Part shown: positions 16,964 to 26,935 of the stretch, piece after piece
Layout: each line of letters starts with the position of its first letter
How positions within the stretch are numbered: the stretch's first letter is position 1
The notes under the pieces: generated by a model
The model's input: only the letters and a program-made list of their open reading frames with translations
The model's database searches: none
What the model was told of the DNA's origin: nothing
Made by a program: the position numbers and the translations under genes
Assembly (NCBI GenBank): GCA_965219495.1
Contig: OZ244777.1
Location: 806,001-870,000, forward strand
Direction: 5' to 3'
Length of the DNA stretch: 64,000 bases
Origin: CAZPXZ01 sp965219495
GTDB lineage: Bacteria > Pseudomonadota > Alphaproteobacteria > Rhodobacterales > CAZPXZ01

Positions 16964-19285
16964 ATGGCCTCGCCAATGCAAAACCTGCAAAGACTGATTC
17001 CGTTATTGCTGTGCGCCGCTGTCGTGTATTTTCCGTTGGCGGCACAGACCCAAGAGTCCATACCACCCGAATCTGGCGTACGCGTCGAGTATGCTGACGG
17101 CTCGGTATATATCGGCTCGTTCAATGCCGAAGGATTGCAACATGGCCAAGGCAATTATCGGCGCGCGGACGGCTTTATCTATGTTGGCGAATGGCGAAAC
17201 GGCCGCATGGAAGGAATCGGCCGGGTCAAATGGCCGAGCGGGCAGGAATACGAGGGAGAATTTCAGAACGGGGTTTTTCACGGTATTGGGGAATTGAAAA
17301 CTGCTGGAGGTGACCAATATACCGGTGGTTGGCAGAACGGCAAGAAATCCGGCGAAGGCAAGTATGTCAACCCGGACGGAACGGAGTATTCGGGACAGTT
17401 CGAATCCGACGAATTTCACGGCAAAGGACGAATCGAGTACGCCAACGGCAACGTCTATGAAGGATACTGGGCCAACGGCGAGAAACAGGGAGCGGGTGTA
17501 TTTTCCTTCCATGAAGGAACCGTCTACGAAGGCGAGTTCCAGGCCGATCACTTCGGCGGCCAAGGCAAGATTACGTTTCCGGATGGAGAAACGTACGAAG
17601 GTGATTGGAAAGACAGCCAACCATTTGGCCGAGGCACCCTGACGCGCGCGAACGGCGATGTCCTTACCGGCGCCTTCGACGCCGCGCTCCGATTGCAGGG
17701 TTCCGGCACTTTCGTGGGCAGCGATCAGAGCGAGTATAGCGGCGAATGGGTGGACGGCCTCCCGGAGGGACAAGGCAAGTGGACCTCCGGGGAGGGATGG
17801 ATTTACGAGGGCAGTTTCCTGGCCGGCAAGAGAACGGGTGCGGGAACCCTGCGTAAGGGCGACTACACCTATCGCGGAGATTGGCAAGACGACTTTGAAG
17901 ATGGCATCGGAACGGCCCAGTTCCCGGATGGATCCGTTTACGATGGAGAATTTCGGGACGGGCGGATGGAAGGCAGGGGTGTCCTTCGCTCGCCCAGTGG
18001 CCAGACCTATGAAGGCGACTTCCTTGCAGGCAAGCGACACGGAGACGGCGTTCTCTTGGAAGGCAAATACACCTACGACGGTCAATGGCGCGCCGACGTG
18101 CGGCATGGAACCGGCCGGGAGGTGAACTCGGACGGCTCCGTCTACGAGGGTGAATGGAGCAACGGTATCCCGGAGGGCCGGGGAATCTGGACCAATCTCG
18201 AAGGCTGGTCGTACGAAGGTAATTTCGTTGCCGGAAAACGGCACGGACAGGGTATCCTGCGGAAGGGAGATTACGTCTACGAAGGCGAATGGCGCGACGA
18301 CTACAAACATGGTCAGGGCCGGGCAACGTTTGCGGACGGGTCGGTCTACGAAGGCGGCTTCGAAAACGGAATGCTGGCCGGTCAGGGGGAACTGCGCCTG
18401 CCTGGCGGCGGACACTACTCCGGCAATTGGCTGGAAGGCAAGAAATCCGGATTTGGCACCAACGTAGACTCTGACGGCACTCGCTATGAAGGGAATTTTG
18501 ACGCCGACGCATTTCACGGGTCGGGACGAATCGAATATGTCAACGGTGACACATACGTAGGAGACTGGGCCCAAGGAGTGCGCGAGGGAACGGGGACCTA
18601 TACCTACGCCGCTGGAACCACTTACACTGGAGCATTCCGTCAAGGAGCATTTCACGGAACAGGCACAATGAAATTCCCGGACGGAAGGAGTTTCGAGGGC
18701 AACTGGGAAAACAACGAATCCAACGGTGATGGAACGCTCACTTACGCCAACGGAGATCAATTCACAGGCACTTTCGGCGCCGGAATGGTTCTGCAAGGCC
18801 AAGGCCTCTACCGCGGACATGACCAGAGCGAGTACGCAGGGGATTGGAAGGACGGACGGCCGGAAGGCGGTGGAACCTGGATTTCCTCTCAGGGCTGGAC
18901 GTATGAAGGGGAATTCCTGGCGGGCAAACGAAACGGTCAAGGCACTTTCCGCAAGGGCGACTACTCCTATGAAGGAGAATGGCAAGACGATCTCGCGCAT
19001 GGCACTGGACTCGCCGTCTATCCAGACGGTTCAACCTACCAGGGAGACTTCGTAAACGGCTTGCGCGAAGGAAAGGGGAAGTTTGTCCGGGATGGCGACA
19101 TAGAATACGAAGGAGACTGGAAGCAGAACGCTATGCACGGAACCGGGAAACTGCATTTTCTGAGTAGTGGCTCGATCTACGAGGGCGAGTTTCAAAACGG
19201 CTCCCAGTACGGGAAAGGTTCGCTGCGGCATCCAGACGGAACAGTCGTCAGCGGAACGTGGCGCGACGGCCAGCGAGTGCAATGA
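16964..19285 (+). CDS. Secreted MORN-repeat protein (32 repeats)
   Basis: 773 aa from the ATG at 16964 (frame open from 16835). That start gives a classic signal peptide (LIPLLLCAAVVYFPLAAQTQ), so the protein is probably periplasmic or surface-exposed. The rest is almost entirely about 23-residue MORN repeats of the form YxGxW/FxxGxxxGxGxxxxxDG; I count 32 YxG(E/D)(W/F)-type units. The array is built as two halves of 16: SDQSEYSGEWVDGLPEGQG recurs about 366 residues later as HDQSEYAGDWKDGRPEGGG, and the FLAGKR unit that follows recurs in the same register. MORN repeats can bind lipids or act as scaffolds; the function here is unknown. No enzyme domain. Confidence 0.85.
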   Translation: MASPMQNLQRLIPLLLCAAVVYFPLAAQTQESIPPESGVRVEYADGSVYIGSFNAEGLQHGQGNYRRADGFIYVGEWRNGRMEGIGRVKWPSGQEYEGEFQNGVFHGIGELKTAGGDQYTGGWQNGKKSGEGKYVNPDGTEYSGQFESDEFHGKGRIEYANGNVYEGYWANGEKQGAGVFSFHEGTVYEGEFQADHFGGQGKITFPDGETYEGDWKDSQPFGRGTLTRANGDVLTGAFDAALRLQGSGTFVGSDQSEYSGEWVDGLPEGQGKWTSGEGWIYEGSFLAGKRTGAGTLRKGDYTYRGDWQDDFEDGIGTAQFPDGSVYDGEFRDGRMEGRGVLRSPSGQTYEGDFLAGKRHGDGVLLEGKYTYDGQWRADVRHGTGREVNSDGSVYEGEWSNGIPEGRGIWTNLEGWSYEGNFVAGKRHGQGILRKGDYVYEGEWRDDYKHGQGRATFADGSVYEGGFENGMLAGQGELRLPGGGHYSGNWLEGKKSGFGTNVDSDGTRYEGNFDADAFHGSGRIEYVNGDTYVGDWAQGVREGTGTYTYAAGTTYTGAFRQGAFHGTGTMKFPDGRSFEGNWENNESNGDGTLTYANGDQFTGTFGAGMVLQGQGLYRGHDQSEYAGDWKDGRPEGGGTWISSQGWTYEGEFLAGKRNGQGTFRKGDYSYEGEWQDDLAHGTGLAVYPDGSTYQGDFVNGLREGKGKFVRDGDIEYEGDWKQNAMHGTGKLHFLSSGSIYEGEFQNGSQYGKGSLRHPDGTVVSGTWRDGQRVQ

Positions 19286-19462
19286 CCCTGGTTGCCAACC
19301 GTGCTCCAACATCCTTTCTGCCACCCATTGGGTAACGTCCGACAATTCGCTCCCCCTGAAGAACTCGTTCAGCGGTTGAGATCATAGGTATACCCTTGGA
19401 AATTCACGTCTGGTAAAATGCCGGGAAATGGCGTCCGATGGCGTAATTTCCGGTGATTTCCG

Positions 19463-20320
19463 ATGAAACACTGCGACGGTTCAGGAACAAGCAAACGCCT
19501 TTCCGACGGACAACCAGCTATAATTGCATGCGTCGCTTGGCTTGGTCCGGCGAACGAAGTACGCGGAAACCCGGCTCTGCCAAAGCTACACGCCCAGCTC
19601 CCCGCGACACGGTCCGGCTGGGCCGATACGCCCATGCGAAACTGCGTCGGCGGCTGTGGAGGATTCTCGGCGGGGTGCTCCGGGACGCAGATCGAAGTAT
19701 CGCCAGTGACGCGGAGCAATAAGCGAAATTCGTCGAACTCCTGGAACGGGCCCGGATGCTGCTTGCGCAATAACCGGCGGAACGGAACAAGCTCTATTGG
19801 TTGCACGCACCGGTAGTGGTTTGCATCACGAAGGGCAATGCCCGCAAGCGGTATAAGTTCGGCTGCAAGGATGCGCTTGCCTCCATCAACCGGGAGCAGT
19901 TGTTCTTCCCGGCCAAATCCTCCAGAGCAATCTGTATAACGGGCACATGTTGCAGGCCACCATCGATCGCGTGAAGACGGCGACCGGAACCGCCGTCGAG
20001 CAGGTCTGCGCCGACAAGGGATATCGGGGCAATGACGATCGGGAAGGCGCCCCGTCTTTCTCGCACGATAGCGGCGCGGGGTTACGCCAAGCATGCAACT
20101 GGAAATGAGATGTGATCTGCGGTCGAAGCGGTATTCGGCCATGCCGGGATCGATGGCCGATTGGACCAGAATTGCCTGCACCGCCGCGAATGCGACCAGA
20201 TCAACGAATTGCTGGCCGCCGCCGGCCAGAACTGACGCCTCACCCTGAAGAGGTGGACGCTTCTTCTTGTCCGGTTCGGAGATTCCCTCTTCGCACTCGT
20301 CTTCTGCAATATTAAATTCA
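19463..20320 (+). pseudogene. IS5/IS1182-type transposase, multiply frameshifted
   Basis: Pieces of one DDE transposase in different plus-strand frames: a KLRRRLWRILGGVLRDADRSIA-like helix, then VVCITKGNARKRYKFGCKDALAS, NGHMLQATIDRVKTATG, QVCADKGYRGNDD (the second DDE acid region), and finally AVFGHAGIDGRLDQNCLHRR with AAAGQNLRLTLKRW. Order and content match IS5-superfamily transposases of the IS1182 style. At least three frameshifts or small deletions exist. Inactive. Confidence 0.6.
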
Positions 20321-20609
20321 GGTTTGTTTTGCCTCTGAGGCTTGCGATGCACGAAAGGTGCTGTGGGACCACAATTGGCTGTTCCGGGCCAGCTTTCCGT
20401 ATGGACGCCCGGTTGCCGGTGGCGCGCGAGGTTCACGGGGCCACGCGGTTTTTCTCTCTGGCGGCGGGGAGTTGCCGGATATTGTTCGGCAGGGCGGCAC
20501 CGGCGCACCGGCAGGTCTTGGCGGCGACGCCTTGAGCCTGGCTGCGAACAACGAAGCGTTTTCCCTGATGGCGGATTTCGATTTCCGTCAAAGCAAGGAG
20601 GTCGCGCAG

Positions 20610-21362
20610 CTAAGCCCAATCCGCCCGGATGACGGCTTTTTGCATGCGCCGGAAGAGTTCCTTTTGCAGGACCAAAACGAGGAATGGGCAAGACACTTGG
20701 CCGCGGACGGGCTCGTCGGTCTGGTGGAAGATCGGCCGAATATCCAGTAGCCCTTTCGCCGTCCGGAAGGTTTGCTCCACCATGGAGAATCGCTTGTTTT
20801 TCCGCGCGGTGTCGGCGGCGCTAAAGGTAGTATTGGTACGCAGCACCCAGATGCCTTCGAATTTGTGCTCGTCCTCGATCTTGTCCGGGTAGACGCGGAA
20901 GGCGCTGGCATCCGCCCGAAGGAACCGCTTGTATCCGTTGTAGCCGATCAGGTTCTTCGGGCCCTGCGAGCACAGTTGTTCGTTGAGCGCCGCGACTATC
21001 GCCTCGCGACCGGCGGCATCCTTGCGGGCCTGTGCCGGGTTGCGACACACGACGTAGCGACGCGCATCGTGATTGCCGGCCACGCCCGGCAACCGCATGT
21101 CTTTCATCTCCAGCACCAGCGGTTTCTTCCGCCGGCGTTGCAACCGAACAGTCTCGAACGGCACCGGGTCGCTCAGCACCTTCTCCCCCACTTCCTTGGT
21201 GTTGCGCGAGCGGGCTCCGAGAATGTTTTGCCAGCCGCGCGCCTCGAGGGTGGCGATGGTTTGCCGGCTGATCATTCCCCAGTGTTGCACCGGAACATGG
21301 GGTCCGGATCGAACTGCAGCGCCTTGGACAGGGCGGCGCGATCGGGTCATTGTCGGGAGCAA
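20610..21362 (-). pseudogene. IS1634-type transposase, C-terminal part
   Basis: 250-aa open frame matching the C-terminal half of IS1634-family DDE transposases: GMISRQTIATLEARGWQNIL, NPAQARKDAAGREAIVAALN, KNLIGYNGYKRFL, EGIWVLRTNT and FSMVEQTFRTAKGLLDIRPI with a following RGQVSCPFLVLVLQKEL. The N-terminal half including the first acidic residues is missing, so it cannot be active. Head-to-head with another IS1634 remnant. Confidence 0.65.
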
Positions 21363-22150
21363 CGGACTTGGGGCTGCAGCATCTCTGCCGGGCGATGGCC
21401 TAGCTGGGCGAGGCGCTCGCCAAGAGCGAACAGATGCACCAGACCCATGCGCCGCGCTGCGTCAAGGACGAAATCGAGGAGGATCTGTTCGACCGCCGCG
21501 AGGACCTGTTCTCCAACCTCGACATCATTTTCTCCCATACACGTCGCTGTTTTTCCTCGGCTAGGTTGGTGCCATCCCCGACCATCGCGGCCGGAGCGAG
21601 AACCGTCGCCCGGATTGCAAGCAGATCATCCTGGGCGTGGCACTGGACGGAGAGGGTTTCCCGGCGTGCTCGGATATCTGGTTCGGCAACATCGCCGATG
21701 TGACGACGCTGCAACAGGTTGCCTATCGCCTGCAACATCGCTTCCGCACCCGTTCGGTTTGCCTGTTGGCGAACCGCGGCAGAATCAGCGCTGTCACCCT
21801 GCGCGCGATCGAGGCCCGGGGCACCGGCTTTGCCCTCAACCGCAAGAAAATTCGGGAGAAGGAGAAGTTCAACGGCATCTGGGTGCTGCGCACCAACACC
21901 GCCACGAATGCCGCCGCCGCGCTCAAGTGCCTGAAACTCTGGTGCGTGGAGCAGGTCTTTCCCACCGCCCAAGCGCTGCTCGACACCGGTCCCATCTTTC
22001 ACAAGCTCGACGAAACCATTCGCGGCCATGCGCTCTGCTCGTTCCTTGCTCTCGTCCTGCAAAACGTGCTCTTCTGGCGCCTAGCAAGAGACGGTGAGAG
22101 CTTTGAAAGGAAGCGCGCCCTCCAGGACCGGGACCTCGATGTCCTGACCG
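21330..22150 (+). pseudogene. IS1634-type transposase remnant, opposite orientation
   Basis: A second IS1634-like relic on the plus strand with frameshifts: KDEIEEDLFDRREDLFSNLD (21434 on), LGVALDGEGFPACSDIWFGN, DVTTLQQVAYRLQHRF, GIWVLRTNTATNAAAALKCL and ETIRGHALCSFLALVLQNVL. Typical IS1634 residues are altered (GMIS appears as GRIS). It and the minus-strand relic begin near 21350 and diverge, so two copies inserted or recombined head to head. Confidence 0.55.
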
Positions 22151-22753
22151 AAACCGTCGTCGAACAGGTCCGCAAACGCTTCGTCCTGCGAAGACGGTGG
22201 CAGGGATGCTGTGGAAAGGTTGCCTGTTTCGTCGCCCTACGGCTACCCGCCGCAATCCGCCAGGAAGATCCTCAACGTCGGCCCCGACTCCGCTGTGAGC
22301 TGAATCGCACACTTCCTGCCGAAACCGTCGTTCCGACGCGAACATGGTGGTAAGACTTCGCGCGCAGGGCGTAAATCTTTGCAAATTAAGCGCGCAAAAC
22401 TATAGACTGTCGAAGATCAAGTTGACCGACACTCTGCGACATCCTAATTGTCGTTCTACATGCAAGCATTTTGCCGATGAAGCGCAAGTAGTTACATAAA
22501 AAGACAGAAAAATCACCTGTTGCGCCCATATATGGCACCACGCATTCGCCGAAACCGCCGCTACAAAATCATAAGCAACTGAAATGGGCCGGTTTCCCGG
22601 TTAGACATCGCGAATTTCGAGGAATTGTTATCGAAGACGAGTCAATCGTCGTTTTCAGTGTAGAGCGACCAAGGCGCCCACTAAGGATCGACTAATCCAA
22701 TTCCGGCCTGCCTTCGAGGCACAGGCGCGTTTTCGCCGGGACCTGTGTCTCCT
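22151..22753. other. Intergenic upstream of TRAP operon
   Basis: No further gene is supported. Some residual transposase-like frame runs to about 22350 with no identifiable motif; the rest is lower-GC upstream sequence of the TRAP operon. Confidence 0.5.
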
Positions 22754-22782
22754 TTGACGATTCAGTGTCCGTGTGTTACATT
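22754..22782 (+). promoter_or_regulatory. Sigma70-type promoter for the TRAP operon
   Basis: TTGACG (22754-22759), exactly 17 bp, then TACATT (22777-22782). It predicts a roughly 125-nt 5' leader before dctP that includes a small GTGCG/CGCAC hairpin. Confidence 0.55.
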
Positions 22783-22913
22783 GCTAACGTGTTGGAAATA
22801 AAATAGAACCTGTCCGAGAAAGGCCAAACCATGATTTGGCGGGTGCGCTACGCACGATATCAGGCGATCCAACTTCTCACTTAGCGTTCAGTTGTCGAAA
22901 GGGATACAACAAA

Positions 22914-23930
22914 ATGATTCACTATGTTCGAAAATTATCGATAGCCGTCGCGGGCGCTTTGGCCCTCACGGCATATGTTACCGCGGTTACAGCACAGACC
23001 GTTGTGGAACTGCGGGCGGGCGGATCCAACCCAAAGACGGATCAGGCTTCATTAAGTCTTGACAGATTCGCCGAATTGGTGGCCGAGAAAACCAACGGCG
23101 AGGTGGTCGTACGCGTCTTTTATCAGTCGCTCGGAATTGAGCACGATCTGGTCTTGGGCGCACAAGCAGGCACCGTAGACATTGGCATGATCACCAACGG
23201 GAACGCCAGCCGATTCACTGACGCCTACCTGGTGCTGGATCTGCCGTTTCTATTCAAGCGCTATGACGACCTGATAGACTTCATGAACGCGCCGCTTGGC
23301 CAGGAAGCAATCGGCGTTTTCGAAAAGGATACGGGTCTCAAGCATCTCTACATGATCGGTTTTGGGTCTGGCCGGGATATTCAGACAACGAAAAAGAAGC
23401 TGCGCGTTCCCGCAGACATCGAAGGACTAAAAATTCGCACCATAAGCACTCCGGTCGAATTGGCTACCTTTCGGGCGTGGGGGGCGAATCCTACGCCTGT
23501 CGCGTGGGGGCAAACCTACACCGCGCTCCAGCAAGGCGTTGTTGAGGGCATGCAGAGCAACATTGCGCCGGTTTGGGCGGCCAAGTTCTACGAGGTGGTG
23601 AAGTACGACATCCGCCTGAACTACACCGCGTCCTTTGAACAGGTGTTCATGAGCGGAGCAAAATTCGCCTCGCTCTCACAAGAGCATCAGGATGCAATGC
23701 TTGAAGCGGCGGGGGAAGCAGAGGACTGGATTCGCAACTATGCCAATAGCAAGCTGGACGAATACCTGAACGACCTGGAGAAGTTCGGCATGGAGATCTA
23801 CTATCCAACCGCGGAGGAATATGCACAGTGGACAGCCATTCGAGAGGATGTCTGGCAGCAGGTTGCGGAAGAGCAAGAAGGGAAATTCAATCTCGATCTC
23901 GCGAACCAGATCTATGAAGCACAGCCGTAG
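22914..23930 (+). CDS. dctP: TRAP transporter substrate-binding protein (DctP family)
   Basis: 338 aa periplasmic binding protein. The ATG at 22914 follows AAAGGGA and gives a signal peptide (KLSIAVAGALALTAYVTAVTAQ). The mature part has the DctP pattern: VVELRAGGSNP, FAELVAEKTNGEVVVRVF, GAQAGTVDIGMI, LPFLFKRYDD, and the specificity-helix region PADIEGLKIRT followed by TALQQGVVEGMQSN. The usual ligand-carboxylate Arg is in LKIRT. Substrate is probably an organic acid but cannot be named. First gene of a transporter-hydrolase cluster. Confidence 0.92.
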   Translation: MIHYVRKLSIAVAGALALTAYVTAVTAQTVVELRAGGSNPKTDQASLSLDRFAELVAEKTNGEVVVRVFYQSLGIEHDLVLGAQAGTVDIGMITNGNASRFTDAYLVLDLPFLFKRYDDLIDFMNAPLGQEAIGVFEKDTGLKHLYMIGFGSGRDIQTTKKKLRVPADIEGLKIRTISTPVELATFRAWGANPTPVAWGQTYTALQQGVVEGMQSNIAPVWAAKFYEVVKYDIRLNYTASFEQVFMSGAKFASLSQEHQDAMLEAAGEAEDWIRNYANSKLDEYLNDLEKFGMEIYYPTAEEYAQWTAIREDVWQQVAEEQEGKFNLDLANQIYEAQP

Positions 23931-23959
23931 CGATTCAGTCATACGTACCAATTGAGTTT

Positions 23960-23993
23960 GATCGGCCACCGGATTCGAACCCGCTGGCCGATC
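23960..23993 (+). promoter_or_regulatory. Intercistronic stem-loop, dctP to permease
   Basis: GATCGGCCA and TGGCCGATC form a perfect 9-bp stem around a 16-nt loop, with no T-run after it. Such hairpins in TRAP operons can stabilise the binding-protein mRNA or limit read-through, keeping permease levels low. The loop reads GGATTCGAACCC, like a tRNA T-arm, but no tRNA can be built here. Confidence 0.5.
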
Positions 23994-24021
23994 CAATCCG
24001 AAGTTCAGTCAACGTATTGCA

Positions 24022-25902
24022 TTGCCGGATAATCGCGCGGATTCCCTACGCGGCCGTATCCTGATCGGCGTCAGCGACGCGGCTGATCGAACCACGGCGG
24101 GCTTGGCGGTATGCGCAACCGCTGCGTTTGCCGCGGTGATGTTACTGGGCATCTTCTTTCGCTACGTACTGAACAATTCTCTCGCCTGGTCAGATGAAGT
24201 CGCACTCATCATCTTCGGCTGGGCGACATTCCTGTTTATCGCCTCCGCCTACCTTCACGAAAGACACATCAACCTTGATATGCTGGTACGAACGCTCGCG
24301 GGCAAATGGCGAACGCGCGCGGCAATCGCAGCCGAGGGACTAACCGGCGGATATTTGCTGGCCTTACTTGTCTCTGCAATTCAGGCAATCGAAATCATTT
24401 CGCGGGTGCACACGGATGCGTTGCAGCTGCCCCTGACAGTCAACTTTCTCGCCATACCGATCGCCGCAGCCGTCATGATCATTCATTGGGCGCGCCGCAA
24501 CCTGTCGGGCGAGTTTAACCGGGCGGCCGTGTACAAGGTGCTGATTTCGGTCGGCTTCCTGTGCATCGTGATGTTGCCCGCAGGCGAATATTTCCGTGTA
24601 CCTCAAGGCGCGAAGGCCGTGATCCTGGCACTCGCTCTATTCGGTCCGATGTTTGTCGGAGTTCCCGTGGCAATTTGCCTGGGGCTGATGGCAACACTCT
24701 ATGTCGCGCTCGACGGCAACATCTCGTTCATTTCCGGCGCGCTGCAGACCTTCAACGGCATCAACATATTTGCGCTCATGGCGATACCGCTTCTCATACT
24801 CTCCGGGAAACTCATGCATGCGGCGGGAATCGCCGGACTGCTCGTGGAATTCGCGCAAGCGATCGTAGGACGGGTTCGGGGTGGACTCGGAGCTTCCAAT
24901 GTATTCGCCAGCTTTCTCTTCGGAGACATTTCCGGTTCCGCGGTTTCCGACACAGCCGCCATCGGATCCCTGATGATTCCCCAGATGAAGCAGCGAGGAT
25001 ACCGCGCAGACTTCTGCGCCGCCCTTCAGGGCACGGCCGGCACGCTCGGCATGATGGCGCCCCTGTCCATTACCGTGCTGCTGTATTCGGCCGCCGCGAG
25101 CACTTCGGTCAGCCGACTGGCCGCCGCTACCATCTTGCCGTCCTTCCTGCTCGCCGTGAGTTTCATGGCGATGGTTGTGTGGCATGCCAGGCGCCACGGC
25201 TATCCACGAGAACATGTGCCCCGCAACTTGATCCTGCCGCGTACGCTGCGCGCAATTCCCGGATTGTCAGCGCTGGTTCTCATCGTAGGCGGAATTCTCG
25301 GGGGCGTGTTTACCCCTGCTGAAGTCGGGACGATCCTTCTCGCCTATGTGCTTCTCCTGAGCATATTTCTCTATCGTACCGGAAATCCGCAAACGCTGTA
25401 CCGTGCATGTATCGAGGCTGGCCACATTACCGGCATGACTCTATTCATGGTATGCACTTCCGGGTTTGTCGGACTTGTGCTGGCTCATGCCCTCGTTTCA
25501 ATTCATATCGTCGACGTTATCACGCAAATCAGCCTGAACAAGTACTTCGTGCTTTTCGTGCTTAGCGCCGTATTCGTCATCTTGGGGATGTTTCTGGAAC
25601 CGCCCGCAATGATTTTCGGGTTCTTGCCCACGTTCATGCCATTGCTGGCGTCCGCAAACATCGATTTGATCCACTGGGGTGTATTGCTTGCAATTAACAC
25701 GGGAATCGGCTGCATTGTGCCGCCGGTCGCACTGAACCTGTTTGTTTCTACTCAACTTGCGGGGGTCCGGTACGGGCATGCGGTTCGAGCCGCGGTTCCG
25801 TTCATGGTGATCATGGGCGTCGACCTAGCGATTGTGGCCGTGTTCCCGCACATTTCGCTTACACTGCCAAACCTGCTGTTTGATTACCCGATCCGATGGT
25901 GA
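24022..25902 (+). CDS. Fused TRAP transporter permease (DctQ-DctM)
   Basis: 626 aa inner-membrane protein. Residues about 20-165 are the small DctQ subunit (four membrane segments, with SLAWSDEVALIIFGW). From about 190 the DctM large subunit follows with about a dozen segments, including GVPVAICLGLMATLY, GDISGSAVSDTAAIGSLMIP (substrate/ion site) and the C-terminal NTGIGCIVPPVALNLF. Uses the proton or sodium gradient for import. The frame opens with TTG at 24022 and no good Shine-Dalgarno; no ATG precedes the first membrane segment, so the start is uncertain. Confidence 0.9.
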   Translation: MPDNRADSLRGRILIGVSDAADRTTAGLAVCATAAFAAVMLLGIFFRYVLNNSLAWSDEVALIIFGWATFLFIASAYLHERHINLDMLVRTLAGKWRTRAAIAAEGLTGGYLLALLVSAIQAIEIISRVHTDALQLPLTVNFLAIPIAAAVMIIHWARRNLSGEFNRAAVYKVLISVGFLCIVMLPAGEYFRVPQGAKAVILALALFGPMFVGVPVAICLGLMATLYVALDGNISFISGALQTFNGINIFALMAIPLLILSGKLMHAAGIAGLLVEFAQAIVGRVRGGLGASNVFASFLFGDISGSAVSDTAAIGSLMIPQMKQRGYRADFCAALQGTAGTLGMMAPLSITVLLYSAAASTSVSRLAAATILPSFLLAVSFMAMVVWHARRHGYPREHVPRNLILPRTLRAIPGLSALVLIVGGILGGVFTPAEVGTILLAYVLLLSIFLYRTGNPQTLYRACIEAGHITGMTLFMVCTSGFVGLVLAHALVSIHIVDVITQISLNKYFVLFVLSAVFVILGMFLEPPAMIFGFLPTFMPLLASANIDLIHWGVLLAINTGIGCIVPPVALNLFVSTQLAGVRYGHAVRAAVPFMVIMGVDLAIVAVFPHISLTLPNLLFDYPIRW

Positions 25903-26045
25903 TGGGCGGCAACCGTTTGTCACGTAGATGGCGCCCCGGTGACCAACAGCCAAGGTGCGCGTGCAAGACGGCGATCATGGATGCGCCGATCTTCCATGAG
26001 TGCCTTCATATCCGTCTCGCCAAATCCGTGACGTAGGAGCGGAAG

Positions 26046-26804
26046 GTGCTTCACTACCGTCGCAGTGGTGCAGGCAGAATCCTGCTCTTGCAGCATGGTT
26101 TTCTCGCTGGTTCCGGGTATTGGCTGCCCCAGTTCGAAGTTCTGAAGGCCGAATTCGATTTGATCGCACCTGATCTGCCCGGATTTGCCGGAAGCACGAA
26201 CGAACCATTCCAGAATTCCATTGCGGGAATGGCGCAGTCGGTCATCCGACTGCTGGACGAACTCTCCGTAGACCGCATTTCCCTGCTCGGCCATTCCATG
26301 GGCGGAAACGTCGCCCAGCAATTGGCGTTGGATTTCCCCAATCGAATTGAAAGGCTCATACTTTATGGAACCGCGCCAAGCGGCATCTTGCCCCGGCGTT
26401 TCGAGCCACTGGAAGAAACCATTCATCGTCTGCGTGAGAAAGGCGTTGAGGCCTGCGCAAACCGAATACTGCCGACATGGTTTATTGAGGGCGCCAACGC
26501 TCATTACTACCGGCACTGCTGCCAGGCTGGCAGCGGCGTGAGTGCCGAAGGTGCCATCGCCGCCTTGACCGGTGTTCTGCAATGGGATGTCCGCGACCGG
26601 CTACACGAACTTCGCATGCCAGTGCTGGTGATATGCGGCGACAGCGACCGTTCTTGTGCGCCGGACTTGGCGTATGCGCTGTGGACGGGAATCGAAAACA
26701 GCCAGCTTTGCATCGCTCCCGGCTGCGCACATTGCGTGCATCTGGAGAAGCCGGAATTCTTCAATCGGGCTGTGACCGAGTTTCTTCAGACAACCCAGGC
26801 ATGA
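26046..26804 (+). CDS. Alpha/beta hydrolase
   Basis: 252 aa, cytosolic. GTG start at 26046 with AGGAG eight bases upstream. Fold marks: oxyanion-hole LLLQHGFLAGSGYW, DLPGFAGS, nucleophile Ser in LLGHSMGGNVAQQLALDF, acid in VICGDSDRSCAP and catalytic His in APGCAHCVHLEKPEFF. Lengths and spacing fit 3-oxoadipate enol-lactonase-like or meta-cleavage hydrolases, but the substrate cannot be read. Lies 143 bp after the TRAP permease, suggesting it acts on the imported compound. Confidence 0.85.
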   Translation: MLHYRRSGAGRILLLQHGFLAGSGYWLPQFEVLKAEFDLIAPDLPGFAGSTNEPFQNSIAGMAQSVIRLLDELSVDRISLLGHSMGGNVAQQLALDFPNRIERLILYGTAPSGILPRRFEPLEETIHRLREKGVEACANRILPTWFIEGANAHYYRHCCQAGSGVSAEGAIAALTGVLQWDVRDRLHELRMPVLVICGDSDRSCAPDLAYALWTGIENSQLCIAPGCAHCVHLEKPEFFNRAVTEFLQTTQA

Positions 26805-26935
26805 GCCAAATGGAACTTGCCTGGCGTGATCTTCAGCGGCCTTTGGCGCTATGGTATCCGTGGATGGGGGGAACGAAAGGCGCGTGTCGTCCCGCGGGAG
26901 AGGCGTAGGCCGAAGGGAAACCGGGAGGAAGCACC

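Noticed and set aside
17003..19000. Long 665-codon open frame antisense to the MORN gene
   Set aside because: Shadow of the repetitive, stop-poor MORN coding frame; no family resemblance and no ribosome site.
19369..20691. 440-aa minus-strand open frame across the IS graveyard
   Set aside because: Runs across unrelated transposase relics on the other strand, with composition unlike a protein; no motif.
23960..23993. GGATTCGAACCC in the TRAP spacer as a tRNA T-arm
   Set aside because: It lies in the loop of a 9-bp hairpin and no cloverleaf can be built around it.
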